64,000 nucleotides of DNA from Laguncularia racemosa (taxonomy: Eukaryota; Streptophyta; Magnoliopsida; Myrtales; Combretaceae), in contig JBBMOL010000426.1 in the NCBI GenBank assembly GCA_037954665.1, positions 124,001-188,000 on the forward strand, written 5' to 3'. How positions within the stretch are numbered: the first letter of the stretch is position 1; each line of letters opens with the position of its first letter. Under the pieces are notes generated by a model, which was not told where the DNA came from, did not search any database, and saw only the letters and a program-made list of their open reading frames with translations. Of the stretch, positions 21,351 to 34,593 are shown in pieces. The position numbers and the translations under genes are program-made.

Positions 21351-23689
21351 CCTAAGCCCATTATCAAGTTAGATGAAGTTCCACCATCAGCACTTATAAA
21401 TCGAATTTGCACTCATTCCAATGCATGCACCATTTCGATGCTCATGATAAGAAGAGGGCAACCTCTCACCACTACACAACAAGCTCTTTAAAAATGACAA
21501 CTATTGATGCTCTTCATATATTCTTAGTTATTAACCTTAAGGTTCATCACTTAAATCACTACCAAAAGAAAAGAAAACTTCTAACACCTAACAAAAATCC
21601 CACGTTTGGTATCTCTAAAGAACTACTTCACCCATTTAAGTCAACTTCATGAACGTCTTCATCCTTTGAATTGTTGCCCTCATTATCATTGCCATCATGA
21701 GCTATGTCTTGTAGAATCTAGTAGTCTACTTTGTCCTTAAATCCTTGGTTGTTGGTATAAAAAAATCCTCTTTAGTTAAGATTTTATGTGTAATTAACTC
21801 ATCTAAGCTAGTAGTAATCATCGTAGTAGTCATCTAACACAATTTTACTTATTAGCTAACTGTTGAACCATTCCTGATAGCCCAAGTACCTAATTTATCG
21901 TATCATTTCGAGGTATACAACTATAGTCGTAATCCTGATCCAAGGGCATCACTTAGTAGCTCAAGTGACCAAGTACACACAACACACAATTAATTTAGCC
22001 AAGCTTACTTATTAGTCTAGTTAATTAATTTTTACCTTAGCAAACAACATGCATGTTATTATGTACCTAAAAAGGACAAAAGTTCCCGATTTAAAGTTCA
22101 ATTTTCCATTTGAGCAAGTTGAGTCAATTTTATACATGAAAATAGAAAATTTAAGTCAGATAATTATTCTAAGTATTTGAATACTATTGTAGGGTTTTGT
22201 TTAGACTATTTAAGACCTATATTAGTTACATGCCCATTAGGGGTTAAGGCCTAATTAGCCTTTTGTCTAATTTGGCCTGGACCAATTGAAGTTTATTTGC
22301 TTAGAACTATTATGTTGTTGAAGTCTAAGTTTAGATGTGTTTAAGGCCTAATTAGGGTATTTGGGCCCTTAAAAAATAGCAAACCAATTATATTTGAAAT
22401 TATACTCACTTGCCCTAATTGATTTGATTAATCTTATTATTTAAAGTGATTAATCTAATTAGGACTCAATCCATTTAATTTGTTTATTTAGGCTTATTAT
22501 GCCCTAATTTAGGCGTCTAAGCCCGTTTACATCAATTTAGGCCCAATTATACAATTTAGGTCTAATTATTATTCTTAAGCTTATTTTACATCCAATTGGG
22601 TTATTTTAATCTATTATATTTAATTTATGCCCTTTGTGTCCACTTGATCTTATTTATTGTATCTTAGGTCCAACTTGATTATTATGCCAAATTTTAACTT
22701 CTATTTAGGTTTTTAGTTGATTTAAGGTTTTATTGGGTTTAAGGCCCATTTAGGTTTTCTTAACTTATCAAAACCCATTCAAGGTATGGATCTTAAAGAT
22801 GAAATGGACCTAAATTAATTTTTTGGTTTTTGGCCCATTTGAGTTGTTTTAAGTTCATTTAAGTCTACTAAGGCTTACTAAGTTAATTCATAAATTAATC
22901 CAAATTGAGTTTCTTAAGTCATTTAAGCCTGATTAATTAAATTATTTTGAACCCAAATTAAGTCAAACCAAAGCCAAACCCCTATCACTTTCTTTACTTA
23001 TTTTAACCTAAAAAGCCTCATTTTAATCGATTTAGGCCTATTAAGTTTTCAGACCAAGCAAAGTTATGAATTTACACTTTAAAAACTCATATCGCACTCA
23101 TTTTAAGTCCAAATTACTCCAAATTAAAGCCCACTTAATCTTACTCATTTCTAGTGTGTAATACATTATTTAAAGTCTTAATTTAAGCCCAAAAAAATTC
23201 TAGATCAGCCTAAAAATATCAAAAATGTCTAATAAGAATTCAAATATGCAAAATTAGTCCAATTTAGCCACAATTTGATCTCCTCGCCTCATCCCACTTC
23301 CAAACAATTTCCATTCATTAATTGAGCAAGCTATTAAGTAACTCAAATTAATAAATAAAAAAAATTCAAATTTAACCATGATAACATAATAAGTAATGGT
23401 AAGCACAATTCCTAAGATCAAATACTCAAAATTTCACCATAATTTTGCTAAACCTCAAACAAATCTTAAATTATCATATAGAATCGAATTTAACCAAATT
23501 CCCCACTTCAAATATACTATATGCTGGAAATTCTTAAACATATCACTCAAGAACAATCCCTTACATCAAATCTTCAAATAACATCAAAGTTAGTACCAAC
23601 AACCCTTCCCTTTCATCATTTACTACCTAAAATATCGCTTATCATACAATTTGGCATTTGAATCATCAATTTAATGTTTGATCGTTGCC
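21351..23689. other. AT-rich DNA with repeated AGGCCCA and TTAAG words
   Basis: No coding signal. From about 22190 to 23200 short words such as TTAAGGCC, TTTAGGCCCA and TTAAGCCCA recur every few tens of bases without a fixed period. This looks like a decayed simple or LTR-derived sequence rather than a gene. Confidence 0.45.
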
Positions 23690-24950
23690 AATCGTAGTTT
23701 TAATAAATTGAATTCTTGTTCTTAATCTTACTACGAAGCAATAGGCAAGCACACCTATCGTAGCGTAATATAGCGAGTAAGCACAAGGTCGTCCCTTAGA
23801 GATACACCAACTACTGGTACTAACTCCGTTCCTATTATCTAACCGATGCTTAAATATGTTGGTTGAAACTTAATTACTCTAATCTTAAAACTAATAACTC
23901 ACTAACAACAATGGTTCTGAAGATTTATCAATTAACAAAAGCAATCTAGATCTTATTCTACTCCTTCTCTATCATGTAATTCATTAGATTTATGAAGATT
24001 GGCATAGTTGACTTCTTATACTGTCGAATTCTCTAGTCAAGTTAACTACTTTCTCAAGTATATTAACCTATATAATCCTAGGTTTATCAAATAGGATCTC
24101 TCCTTAGTTAATAGCAACCTAGAATTGCATAAAGCACATGAATTCGCATCAAAATAATCGATGTAAACAGAAGACTCTTGTTTCCTATCTCTAGAAGAAC
24201 AATCAAATCTCATTAATTGCATTAAATCTAATCATAAGAGCAATTTCTCAATTAACTAATATGATATCATGCATAAATTCATATTCCGGATCTATGAATC
24301 TAAGAAACAATTGAAGGGCATGCAATTAATCATAAGAAAGTCAATAACTTCGCATTAAAAACCAAATCTTCATCACATGACAGAGAAGTTTCAAATAAAA
24401 TCTAGATTTAGGGTCTACTCCTCCATAAATTGGACAAAAGAAATGCAATTACTGGAAGAATAAATAAAATTCATAGTCATAACCCTTAAAGATAGAATCT
24501 TCTTCTTCGTGGGTCTTCAATCTCCTCTGGAATTGACAGAATCTTCTTCCCCCTGCTGTTATGAGAGTCAGACCAAGTACAAAATTCGTAACTTCCTTTC
24601 TAGGGCAAACTAACGATCTATTTATACATATACCCCGGTTGGATATATACATGAGTAGTGTATCTCGTTCGTGTATCTCATGCTTGCTTCCACGTGTCCT
24701 TAGGTGAATATACACGAGCAAGTACATGGGAGTGTACATTGGTCGTGTATTTGAAACATCGTTGAACAGCAGCAAAACTTAGATACACAAGCAAAGTACA
24801 TGGCCGTGTACTTTTCTCGTGTACTTTCCAGACATCCGCTTCAGTATACACAAGCAAAGTACATGAGCGTGTATCTCGCTTGTGTACTTTCCAGAATTCT
24901 TTTCTTCACATGTAATGTATCCAATTCCTTCCAAACTTGATCCGACTTTT
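23690..24950 (-). repeat. Probable minus-strand LTR remnant
   Basis: On the minus strand there is a TATAAATAGATC box (complement of about 24615-24626). A transcribed-like region follows, with features of plant gypsy LTR 3' portions: a TAGATTCATAGATC segment, GTAGTTAACTTGACTAGAG, and near the end GGGACGACCTTGTGCTTAC. Upstream of the TATA box are two imperfect direct copies of a segment with ACACAAGCAAAGTACATG (24784-24830 and 24846-24894), each partly palindromic. No partner LTR was found, so it may be a solo LTR. The repeat class is inferred. Confidence 0.4.
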
Positions 24951-26690
24951 CAAAACTCCTTCCCTTAGCTCCAAAATACTCTAGAAGATCCTGAAATTAA
25001 CATTCATTCCATTAAGCATCATTTTTTTCAACAAATCATCTAAAAATTTAATAATAAAGCACAATTTCATTACTCTAGATAAGGGTATTTTGCAAATTAT
25101 CAATGTTGAAATCATCTCATCATCATTCCTAATTTTCATAATTTAACCATATTTCCATCAAGAGTGGTGACAACCATCATCATCCCTTAAGCATGCAAAT
25201 TGATTATCTAAACTCATTTTCAATCTTTCTAATCTATGTTTAACATCGTATTTAGTCCATTTAATCATCAATTATCATTTACAAACATAAAAAATCATCC
25301 ATTAGAATCAATATAGCTGGCAGCATCCATAGGTTCCATAGAGTAAACATGCTACACACTCAAAGTCATACATCTAATACTTTAATCACCTCAAATCATC
25401 ATCAAACACGTAATCTAACTTGGTTTATGCCCTTACCTCTTTAAAGAATCCTTGGTTCTCTTTCCTTAAACTTGACCACCACCCTTCTAGTCTTCTTAGG
25501 ATTATGTTCTGCAACTTCTAAGTTGATTTTTAGCATGAAAACACCATATTAGTGCTTAAAACTAAGATAGGAGTACCAAATCATGATTAAGCTTGAAAAA
25601 CTTCACTTACTCTTCCTCCTAAGTGTCATCCCACTTGCGATTCCCACCTTCTTGTACTCTTAAACTTGATTAGAACCTAAGAACTTAAGAAAAAGCACTT
25701 TGATTAGTACTTTGATTTAGGTGTAATTATGGTAAAGTGGAAGGTTTATGGTTTTAGATGGGTTTTAGTAATTTTACCTCTTGAAAAGCAAAAGAAAAGA
25801 GAAGAAGGGGCAAGGGTGGTGTACAAATTTTTGGGCCTTTTAGGGGGGTCCAAAAATCCTAGGGTTTAAGGAAAATGTAGGGACCATAAGGGTCTATGGT
25901 AGGATACCTAAAGTTGCTAAGTGTCCTTATTTTTTGGCATATGTGGCACTCTTTATTCATTTTATTTCCATTCTAATATCATCTAAAATTTATTCATTCT
26001 TATTCTCCCAAATTACTCCACTAATCTCAAGAATTTAGCCACTCTTTAGAGAAATTAAGTTTAGGGGCATTTTGGTCATTTTACCTAATTAATTTGAATT
26101 TTCCTTTTTATTTACCTGATTAAGGTCTTAGAGTTATATTTAAGGTCTATAAGCTAAGTCAACATCAAATTTAATGAAAATTTTATTTACCTAATTAAGG
26201 TCTTAGAGATATATTTAAGGTTTATAAGCTAAGTTAGTGTAAAATTCGATAAAACTAAATGTAAAAACAAAAAGTTTATTTTTGAAAAATTGTCTCTAAA
26301 TTTCAAGAGATTACTCTTAATGACTTAAGATGACTCTAAATGACTATTTAGTGATTTCAACTAACTATAATGACTCTAAATTAGGTATAAGGCCAAATTG
26401 GTCATTTTACGAAATTGATCTCTAAACTTTAGTTTTTCTTTTCCAATTGATTCCAAATAATTCTCAAATAATTTTATTCACCTAACTAAGGTCTTAAAAT
26501 TTTATTTAGACTCATTGACTATTTTGAAACTATTTTCGATAAAGCCGAATTTAAAAGCAAAAAGGTCATTTTGAAAAAAAAAATAGCTTAAATTTGTAAA
26601 TCCTTGCTTAATTTACTTCAAAAATTTCCTTTTAATTTCCATTGCCCTTATCTATTAATTCAGGTTTTTTTAAATAAATTTTATAAAAAT
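24951..26690. other. AT-rich intergenic DNA
   Basis: No gene or repeat end recognised. A local duplication with TTATTTACCT.ATTAAGGTCTTAGAG occurs at about 26108 and 26183. The remainder is unassigned. Confidence 0.4.
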
Positions 26691-28500
26691 CAGAATGAAT
26701 TTAAAAAGAGGGGAAAAAAGAGAAGATAACATAAAATAATAAAAAACCACCACAATATTTCAAAGGGAAAAAAAATGCTAAAACTAAAAATGCATAGTTT
26801 AGCCATAATATATATATATATATATATTTAACAAGAATTAAAATATTGACCATTTTTTATTATTTCTCAATAATATAGCAAAAAAGAAAAAGACAAATGA
26901 ATAGGAATATAACAAAGTGGGTTTTAATGGGATACTCAGGTTTTGGCATATCATTCAAAACTTTATAAGGTTTAAAGATAAGTTTCAAGGCCCAAAGGGA
27001 AATCCTATTCAATGAAACATTATATTAATAATAATGTTTGCTCTTAACCTATTCCCTATACTAGTTTTACACTGTATAACACATTTAAATTTCAAATGTC
27101 ATTTATGGTATAAGCTAGTAAGTGTGACCATAATCCTTCCTAGATGCTCTCCACTCATCCTCTCTCCTACATCTCATCCTTCTCTAATTTGCTTCACCTC
27201 CCTTAGTCTAATCATTCATCTCATTCTTGTCTCATCTCTCTCATTCTTATCTCTTGTCTTGTATTCTATGGTTAATTATCGACAATAGTGTTATTATTTC
27301 ATTGACTTTATCATACATATTTATATTAAGAAGATTTACAAGTATATTGAGTATTTGTTTATAAAAATCCTTTAAAAATATGCTTAAAACAACTTACAAA
27401 AATCAAAAGTAAAATATAATATTGTATATCATTAGGGCAAGTCTGGTTGTGTGCAAGGTTAGCAAATTCATGATTCTATCTACAATCACCAGAAGATCCA
27501 TAGAATCAAAACATGAAAATATAAATTTTTATAATCTATGTAAAATAGTCTTATTAAATTGTAGATATATTTATTATAATCATAAAAAAAAACATGAAAT
27601 ATATTATTAAAATAAAGAAATTCAATATAAATTTTAATCATGACTCACAATAAAATATTATATGAAATTTAATATAAATTTTAATCATAACTCATAATAA
27701 ATATTATATACATATAGTATAACAAATTAACATAAGTTTTTATGCTAATGTATAAAACTATATTATAAATTACAATGCTAATATGAAATGCATCACAATA
27801 TAAATTATAATAATAAAATACAAAGCTAGAAAAAAAATCATAAACTCCCTTTTCATCATCAAAAGTCAAAATTATCGCATCTCTCTCTTTACGATCACTA
27901 TTATCATTGTCACCTTTATTGTTGATGCTAACCTCATTATTGGTACTACTATCAATAGTATCCTTATATTCTAGTTTAAAGTATTTTAAAGATCCAATAA
28001 TATTCATATGTTATGAAAGTAAAGTTTGTATTTTTTTCAATTTTTAACTTATTTAACTTAAATAGATAGAATTGGTAAACTCGATTAAAAACATAAGATT
28101 CTACTAGTTTTATATGCGAATTTATGATTATATCAAGAGTTTATATGAAAGGTATCCTAAAATAGTAAATCCATACAATAATATGAGTAGAATAATAATT
28201 TTGACAACTATGGTCGTGTGTAGGGTCCATAATGATCATATAGGGGTGGGTTTCGGTAATATATATATATAAATAATAAGGTTTTTCAGGGTCTTGAGAG
28301 AAGTAAAGCTTTATAAAAGCAAATTTAGATGTTATAAGATTCATCTCAAACCTGTCCTAATTGCATCCCTAGAAATGAAGGGGGAAAAACATTCCTTCGT
28401 ATTTTTGGAAAAAGAAAATAAACTTAAATCAATGCAACAGAAAATAGAAGCAAAAAGAAGAAGGGGAAAAGAAGGAGCCATCAAGCAGAAGAAAGAGAAT
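26691..28500 (+). repeat. Dispersed repeat, split copy
   Basis: The part 26700-26900 matches 60570-60775 (shared words: AACATAAAATAAT, CCACCAC, TTTATTATTTCTC, GATAATATAGCAAAAA or close variants). The part 28395-28470 matches 60820-60895 (TATTTTTGGAAAA, AACTTAAATCAAT). In the other copy the two parts are about 45 bp apart; here they are about 1.5 kb apart, so 26905-28390 looks inserted. That insert has no coding frame with a domain. It includes a direct repeat near 27615-27700 (AATATAAATTTTAATCAT twice). Confidence 0.55.
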
Positions 28501-30497
28501 CTATAGATTTTTGTTTTAGTATGGTCTGAGAGAGAGAAAACTACATTTGTTTTTCAAACTGAAAGATCAAATTGTAACAACACAAGGGGCTTATTATGGC
28601 GAGCCAAGTTGCAGCAATAGTTGCCCTCAGGTAGAGTGGCAAAATATTTTTACATATTATGGCAAAGTACAAGTTTGCTTTAGAAGGGGGGAAAAACCAT
28701 CACCGTAGAGGCCTCTGTCGCCACAATTATCTGGCCATAATGGCCAATTTTCTTGTAATGTCATTAATTTCAAATTTTTGGATCTTAAAGGACTACACAA
28801 AATAGAGCTCATCTAATTACAACTACAACTCTCAAAATAGCTACATGACATAAATCTCAAAATAAAACATTATTTCTATTTTCATATTATAAATTGATAA
28901 ATAAGAGTTCAATAGTAATGAATATTAAGAGAGTATTAGATTGTACATTTGTTGATCTTAAAATATGATCTTGGCCTATATAAATAAGCCTATTAACAAA
29001 GTGCCCATATTGGGGTGTACATAGTCCCTCTTCGGTTGCTAATTAATTCCAATAATAATTAAGAGTAGTGTTTGATCTCTTTATTGACACCAAGCACATT
29101 TATGTCATCAAGGAGGCTAAAACCCTCTAGGAATTTCATGTTGTGAACTTAGTAGTGACAATAACTATGTGGGTATCGGAACCTCTGTTCTATCTAGGTT
29201 ATATCGTCATGCCTTGTGGTGTTGCCATGTTGACATCAAAACTTAGTTGTTGACACGAAGCATGCTGAGGAAGTTGATCCTTCTTATGAGATCAAAGTAA
29301 GATGAATATTTAGTTAAGTTTTATCTCATCAAAATTATTATTTACTCTTAACTCAATAAAAACACGAAATCAAAATTATTATTCTTGTCTTTGCGTTCCA
29401 TGTTAGATTAGGTTTTTTTTTGCCATGTAAAGCACATATATGTGCAAAATTTATAGATCCCATATATATATATATATATATAATTGTAAAGTGCATCATT
29501 TTAGAAATTGTTTTACATTTCTAATCAATGTAAGTTACCCTTTTTTTCCAGGAATGTGACAATGAAACTTTAATTTTAGACGCCCCATGTATACTTATTT
29601 TCCCTTGCTATTGGTGAGCGAATACCAATTACTGATGTATAAATTATCATTTCCCACTTTTTATCACGTCTTTGATTTGTATTTTTCCGCCCTTTTTCCC
29701 CAAATCTGTCCCACTTATGGCCATGTCATTTATTATATTTTGTCGTGTAGCTCCTCTTATATCTTTTGACGCATACAACATCTTACGGTTGCGTATCATT
29801 CGTTAGCATTTACAATATCAATCACTTTCCCAGAAAGACCTTCCCAAATTTATATATATCACGACAAAATCTGTTATATTTTGATATTAATCAGAACTTG
29901 AAATCCCTATAAGGCACGGAGAACTACTTTACGACAAAAAGTAACCAGAGAATATAACAACTAGTGACAGCGTCCGCTCAAAAATCAAGTGCATGCTTTT
30001 CCATTACGTATTATTAAACCGACTGAGTCTCATAAGATGATATTGAGATTTTAATCTTCTTTTTTAAGTGCACCAATATAAGATCCCTAATAATAATAAT
30101 AATAATAATAATATTAAAATGGGAAGTAATGCCCAAAAAAGTATATTAACTAAATAAATTAGCAGTATATAAGAAATATTTTAAAGAATATGTTCATGAT
30201 TCTTGGTAACTACAATATAATTAATTAACAAAATATCTTATCATATTTGTGGGGGATGAAAAAAAAAATTCCATGTTTGAACTCCTTAATGAGCTTGAAA
30301 TAATAAAAAAAGAAAGGATGGACACTTCACCCTATTAAGAATTTGAAACCCTAAATGAAAAACTGAAAACCCTAATCCCCCTCACCATTCAACTAACCAT
30401 TACCAAATATTAGAAACCCTAATACCAATGCCACCACTTCCCCTAACCTAATGCCTCAATCACTGAAGTCTCCTCTAACTCTCATATCCCTAATAAT
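28501..30497. other. Intergenic DNA left of the CACTA element
   Basis: No gene recognised. There are (TA)n at 29464-29482 and (AAT)n at about 30090-30113. Three AAACCCTAA or AAACCCTAAT motifs (telobox-like) occur at about 30346, 30367 and 30413, shortly before the CACTA insertion. Confidence 0.45.
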
Positions 30498-30543
30498 CAC
30501 TACAACAAAAACGAGCAAAAGTGGAGAATTATATTATGAGAAG
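30498..30543 (+). repeat. CACTA left terminal inverted repeat and outer edge
   Basis: CACTACAACAA matches the complement of the right end (56289-56299). Only 46 bp of CACTA sequence lie before element 2; 30539-30543 (AGAAG) is the left target duplication of element 2. Confidence 0.9.
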
Positions 30544-32551
30544 TGTAAACACCTCATTTTTGCTAGTAATAATTAATTTTCAATTTTTTTTTCTAATTTA
30601 GCAAAAATAAGAAAAATATTCAAAAAATAAATTAAATAGGAAAAATATATCAATTTTGGAAAATAATGATAGAAAAATAAGAAAAGGATTTAAATAATTT
30701 TTATAAATTTTTAGAATTCCAAAATAATATAAAAATAATGAAAATTGCATCGCATATATGCAATTTGCGTGAATAAAAAAAACCGAGAAGTGAGCTAGTC
30801 CAGCTGATCCGGACCATGGCCTCATGCGCGCAGGGGAAGGCTCGGTCATGGGTTCGAAACATGGGAAGTGCATTTCCGCGTTTTGCTCGTTTTTATTTTT
30901 TGCCTAGGACACGTGTCAGCTGGTGATTGGACGGAGGGAACGCATATGCCGGGCGTGTGATCGTCTTCAACCTCCGTCTGAGATCGTCGCCGGCTGCGAA
31001 AAAATTCAAATCCGACTGTTTTGATTCAATTTTTTTACACAAATCCAATAGATCTTTAGCTAAAATGAGATAAACATCATTTAATTAGAATCAAATCACA
31101 ACAAAATCGAAGATTTGCACGAATCAAATCAAATCGGAGGAGATTTTAACCACGAATTCGATTTGCCCCAATCGGAGGGGAGGAAGCTAGAATAAGGATC
31201 AGAAGAGAGAAAGGAGAGGAAATAGGAGAATTTGGAGCCGCCGGAGTTCACGGACTACGGACCGCTGACCACCACCACCTTGAAACGCCACCAGGAGGCG
31301 TTTATGGAGAAATCCGCCACCATGGTTAGGTTCTCCACTCCCTAAAAGCTCAGAAGCCACCTTTAAATACCTTCGAAAGTCGCCAGAACGCTGTTGACGA
31401 GGACTTCTAGCCACCGTGACCTAACCCGTCAACCCAATCTGACCCGACCCAGTTCGACCCGACCCGCGCACCCTACCCAGACCTAAGTAAGTTGGATTTT
31501 CTATTTTTTATTATTTATTTATTGTGTTTTATTTATTTATTTATTTGTTGGTTTATTTATTTATAATTTAAAAACAAAAAATGAAATGAAAATAATATTA
31601 GGAAAAATGATAGAATCTAGATTAGTTTATTTTTTTTATGTTTAGTTTAAAATAGATAAAATAATAAAAAAATTATAAAACAAAAATGTAAAAAAAATAT
31701 TTAAAATAATAAATAAAAGAAAAGAAAATAATAAAATAAAATAAATAAATAAATAAAATGATAAACAATAAAAAATAATATAAAAAATGAAAAAAAACAA
31801 TAAATAAAAAATAATAGTGATTAAAAGTAGGATTAATAATAGGGATATAAAAATAATTTTTATTACTTAGAAAAAAAATCCTTTTATTAAATAAATCCAA
31901 AATTGGTTTTCCTTAAATTAAAATTTTTTCAAGAAAATAAAGCAAAAGCTTAGGTCTAGATTTTTTTCTAAAATATTGAAAATGGTAAAAAACGTAAATC
32001 TGAAGTATTTTCATAATTAAAATTAATCAACTCACTAAAGCTTTTTACAAAAAGCAAATTGCGGCTTGTTTGATCCTGAATAGCAGGTACGTAGACAACC
32101 ATTCGAGGCAACTCTAAAAAGAATAAAAAATTATTTTCCATATTAGAATAAGTTGTTTTTAATCAATAAGAAAAAATACAACAAAAAATGATAAAAATAA
32201 AATAAAACAAAATAAACAACAATAAAAGACATTAGAATAAGGTTAAGATTTCAGAAGAATAAGATGGTAACTTTAAGGTTTTAATAGGTTAGCTCTCGAG
32301 TTCAGAAACTCTGGTTTTCTCTTCCTCTTTTTACAAAAATGGAAAGAGGAGTTTTCGTTGACTAGTTGTCCAAATTAGGATTAATCTATTCAATTAGTTC
32401 TAATTCAATAATCTTTCCCAACTTCAGTTGGGTGGCGACTCTAAGTAAAATAAAGTTCTTAGTTCAAGTCGAGGATTTATATTAGATGAGCATAGGGTCT
32501 GGTATAAATCGGATTAGGAATGAAAATGAAAAAAAAAAATTAGACTCGACA
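30544..32551 (+). repeat. Element 2 5' LTR
   Basis: 2008 bp. It pairs with 43138-44350 plus 46305-47166. Compared with the 3' copy it lacks about 50-60 bp near 31176, the segment that holds the TATA box in the other LTR. It contains the tRNA-like segment (30792-30860) and GATCCTGAATAGCAGGTACG near 32070. Confidence 0.92.
30792..30860 (+). promoter_or_regulatory. tRNA-like A-box and B-box segment in element 2 5' LTR
   Basis: GAGCTAGTCCAGCTGATCCGG is the A-box-like part and GGGTTCGAAAC the B-box-like part, about 55 bp apart. It is placed in U3 as in the element 1 LTRs although the rest of U3 is quite different. Confidence 0.45.
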
Positions 32552-32554
32552 AGA

Positions 32555-32572
32555 TGGCGACTACACTGGGGA
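32555..32572 (+). promoter_or_regulatory. Element 2 primer-binding site
   Basis: TGGCGACTACACTGGGGA, three bases after the 5' LTR. It differs from the element 1 site at one position. Confidence 0.8.
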
Positions 32573-33068
32573 ACCCCATAGGCTAGCCACCTAAACCTTC
32601 TGAAATCACCATTTCCAAAATATCTCTTGGTTGTTATATTACTAATGCTAACCTTTCAAGGATTTAATGAAATTTAGGGTTTATGTATTTTTTTCCTACC
32701 GTTGAGTCTGCATGCATGTAATCGTATGATTAGATATGGTCAAACCCAGGCCGTCTTAAGACCCTAAGACGAAGGGCCATTGTGTAGGTTTCGGGTGAAG
32801 TGATATGATCACCGTTCGGGATTGATTAGGCCACCCTACCCAATGCTTCGATATGGCCTGAGATTCATTTCTTCGAGAATGCGGGAGGCCATAGAACTTG
32901 GGGACCTGTTAGAACCCACCTACCTGCATACATGAAAGTTATGGGCTGGCAATTGATTAATGATGTAATGCTTTTGTTCCGTTCCTAGATTTCAGATACA
33001 TTTACTTGTAATAACATCATTTGTACTTTGTAAAAACTTGTTGTAATTGGAGATTTCTATTGTAATAG
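32573..33068 (+). other. Element 2 leader
   Basis: Untranslated leader comparable to 13264-13743 of element 1, including a matching GC-richer block. No conserved open frame. Confidence 0.55.
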
Positions 33069-34593
33069 ATGGCTAGTTCTACAGTCGACCGCCTCCTTCG
33101 CAAAGAGATCCAAGTTTGTAAACCTCTGGATCCAAAGTTGGTGCTGGACCATTGGTTTACTCTATACAACCCCGAAGAGCAGGCCTTCATCCAACAAAAG
33201 ATAGGGCCCATCCTTTCACTGATGAAGATGGAAATAAACTTACCTCTGATTTGGGCTATCCTCCATCTATGGGAAATTGAGCCCACAACTTTCTTTATCG
33301 GACCACATGAGATCACTCCTACTCTGGAAGAATACACCTAACTTCTGCAAGCCCCATCACTAACCAACGAGGTATATGTGCCAGATCTTGAGGCTAGGCC
33401 AGCCGGTATTTTTAGCAGACTTCTGGGTATTCGCAAGACAGCAATCAACCAGGCCTTGGCAACTGCAACGGGTACTGTATACGAATGGATGAGTTAGAAG
33501 CATGGTTCATAGCCCGAGATGATGATAGGAATAGGAAGGACATTATGCAGGGATCCTAAGAGTTACAAACAGAGAAGGATATACGCTTTCATCATGACAG
33601 CCTTCGCCACTATACTCTTCCCTACCAGAATCTTTTATATCCATTACAGAGTCGTCGAGCTAGTGGCCCAATTCCTAGGAGGGAAATCTTATATCCCAGC
33701 TCTACTGGCTGAACAGATCCGGAACCTGAATTTTGTCAAGAAGAAAGGCCACGAGATCCTCCGTTCGAACATCAACCTCATCCTAATCTGGTTTGTAAGC
33801 CATCTCAAATGTATAGGGTTGAACATGGTTCGAAAATCTTTAACCCAACAAGTAGACCTTGTGAACTCTTACATAGAGAGGATAAAGTTACCCGACGACC
33901 TCACCAGCCACAGGTTGGGTAAGAGTACTCCAGAGCTTCAGTGCCAATGACATCCCCTGGACTGTTAGATGGAGTTGCCATAACAAAGTCATCTTAACCT
34001 ACAGAAACCTCCAGGCTGTTCCTCTAATCGATGTCAATGGGTGCATAGGATATCATCCAAACTCTGTGGTCCGTCAGTTCGATGCCATCCAAGATATAGT
34101 TTACAGGCTATCACTGGAAGGGATCACATTTGAATACCAGGATCCAAGCCTGCTAGTAACTGAGAAGTTTGCTAAACTGGCAGAGGTCAAAGCTTTATGG
34201 GAAGCCCGGATTGAGAGTCCCAACGTAGACCTTGGAGACCTAGACGGGGAAGTGGGTAAACATCGAGCCACCAGGGATTTCATGATCCACCAGCTATATC
34301 AAATAGGAGAAAGGGCATACCGAGTCCCAGATGTCACCCAACCTGAGCCAGACAAGGTAGGTCCATAACTGAGAACCTACTTGGAACAAGTCAGGGCCCG
34401 AATGGAGGAATACTTTGAAGTTGTAGACTACAAAAAGGATATTTGGAAGGGGAGATTTAAAGAGTATAATCAACAAAGCAAGGCCTTGGAAGCTCAGCTA
34501 GAGAAGAACCAAGCTAGAGTCAAAGTGCTAGAAGCCAACATTAGCGGAAAACCGGTGCCTACGCAGCAAAAGAAGAAGAGGACTAAGAAATAG
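33069..34593 (+). pseudogene. Element 2 ORF1 (DUF7745-like)
   Basis: Counterpart of the element 1 ORF1. It starts MASSTVDRLLRKEI and ends QQKKKRTKK. Domain marks include FFIGPHEITPTLEEYT and FYIHYRVVEL. It is broken by an in-frame stop after EEYT (33339-33341) and at least one frameshift near 33460-33520, where the reading moves frame, plus a further frame change near 33930. Another stop lies near 34366. The C-terminal coiled-coil-like part (EAQLEKNQARVKVLEANI) is intact in one frame. Role unknown. Confidence 0.8.

Noticed and set aside
24449..24775. 108-codon minus-strand frame
   Set aside because: It covers the TATA box and leader of a repeat; no recognisable domain.
30792..30860. A functional tRNA gene in the LTR
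   Set aside because: A and B box motifs are present but acceptor and T stems do not pair well and no clear anticodon arm is seen.
31673..31900. 75-codon minus-strand frame rich in F, I and Y
   Set aside because: It lies in AT-rich sequence of the element 2 5' LTR; its composition follows from A and T runs.
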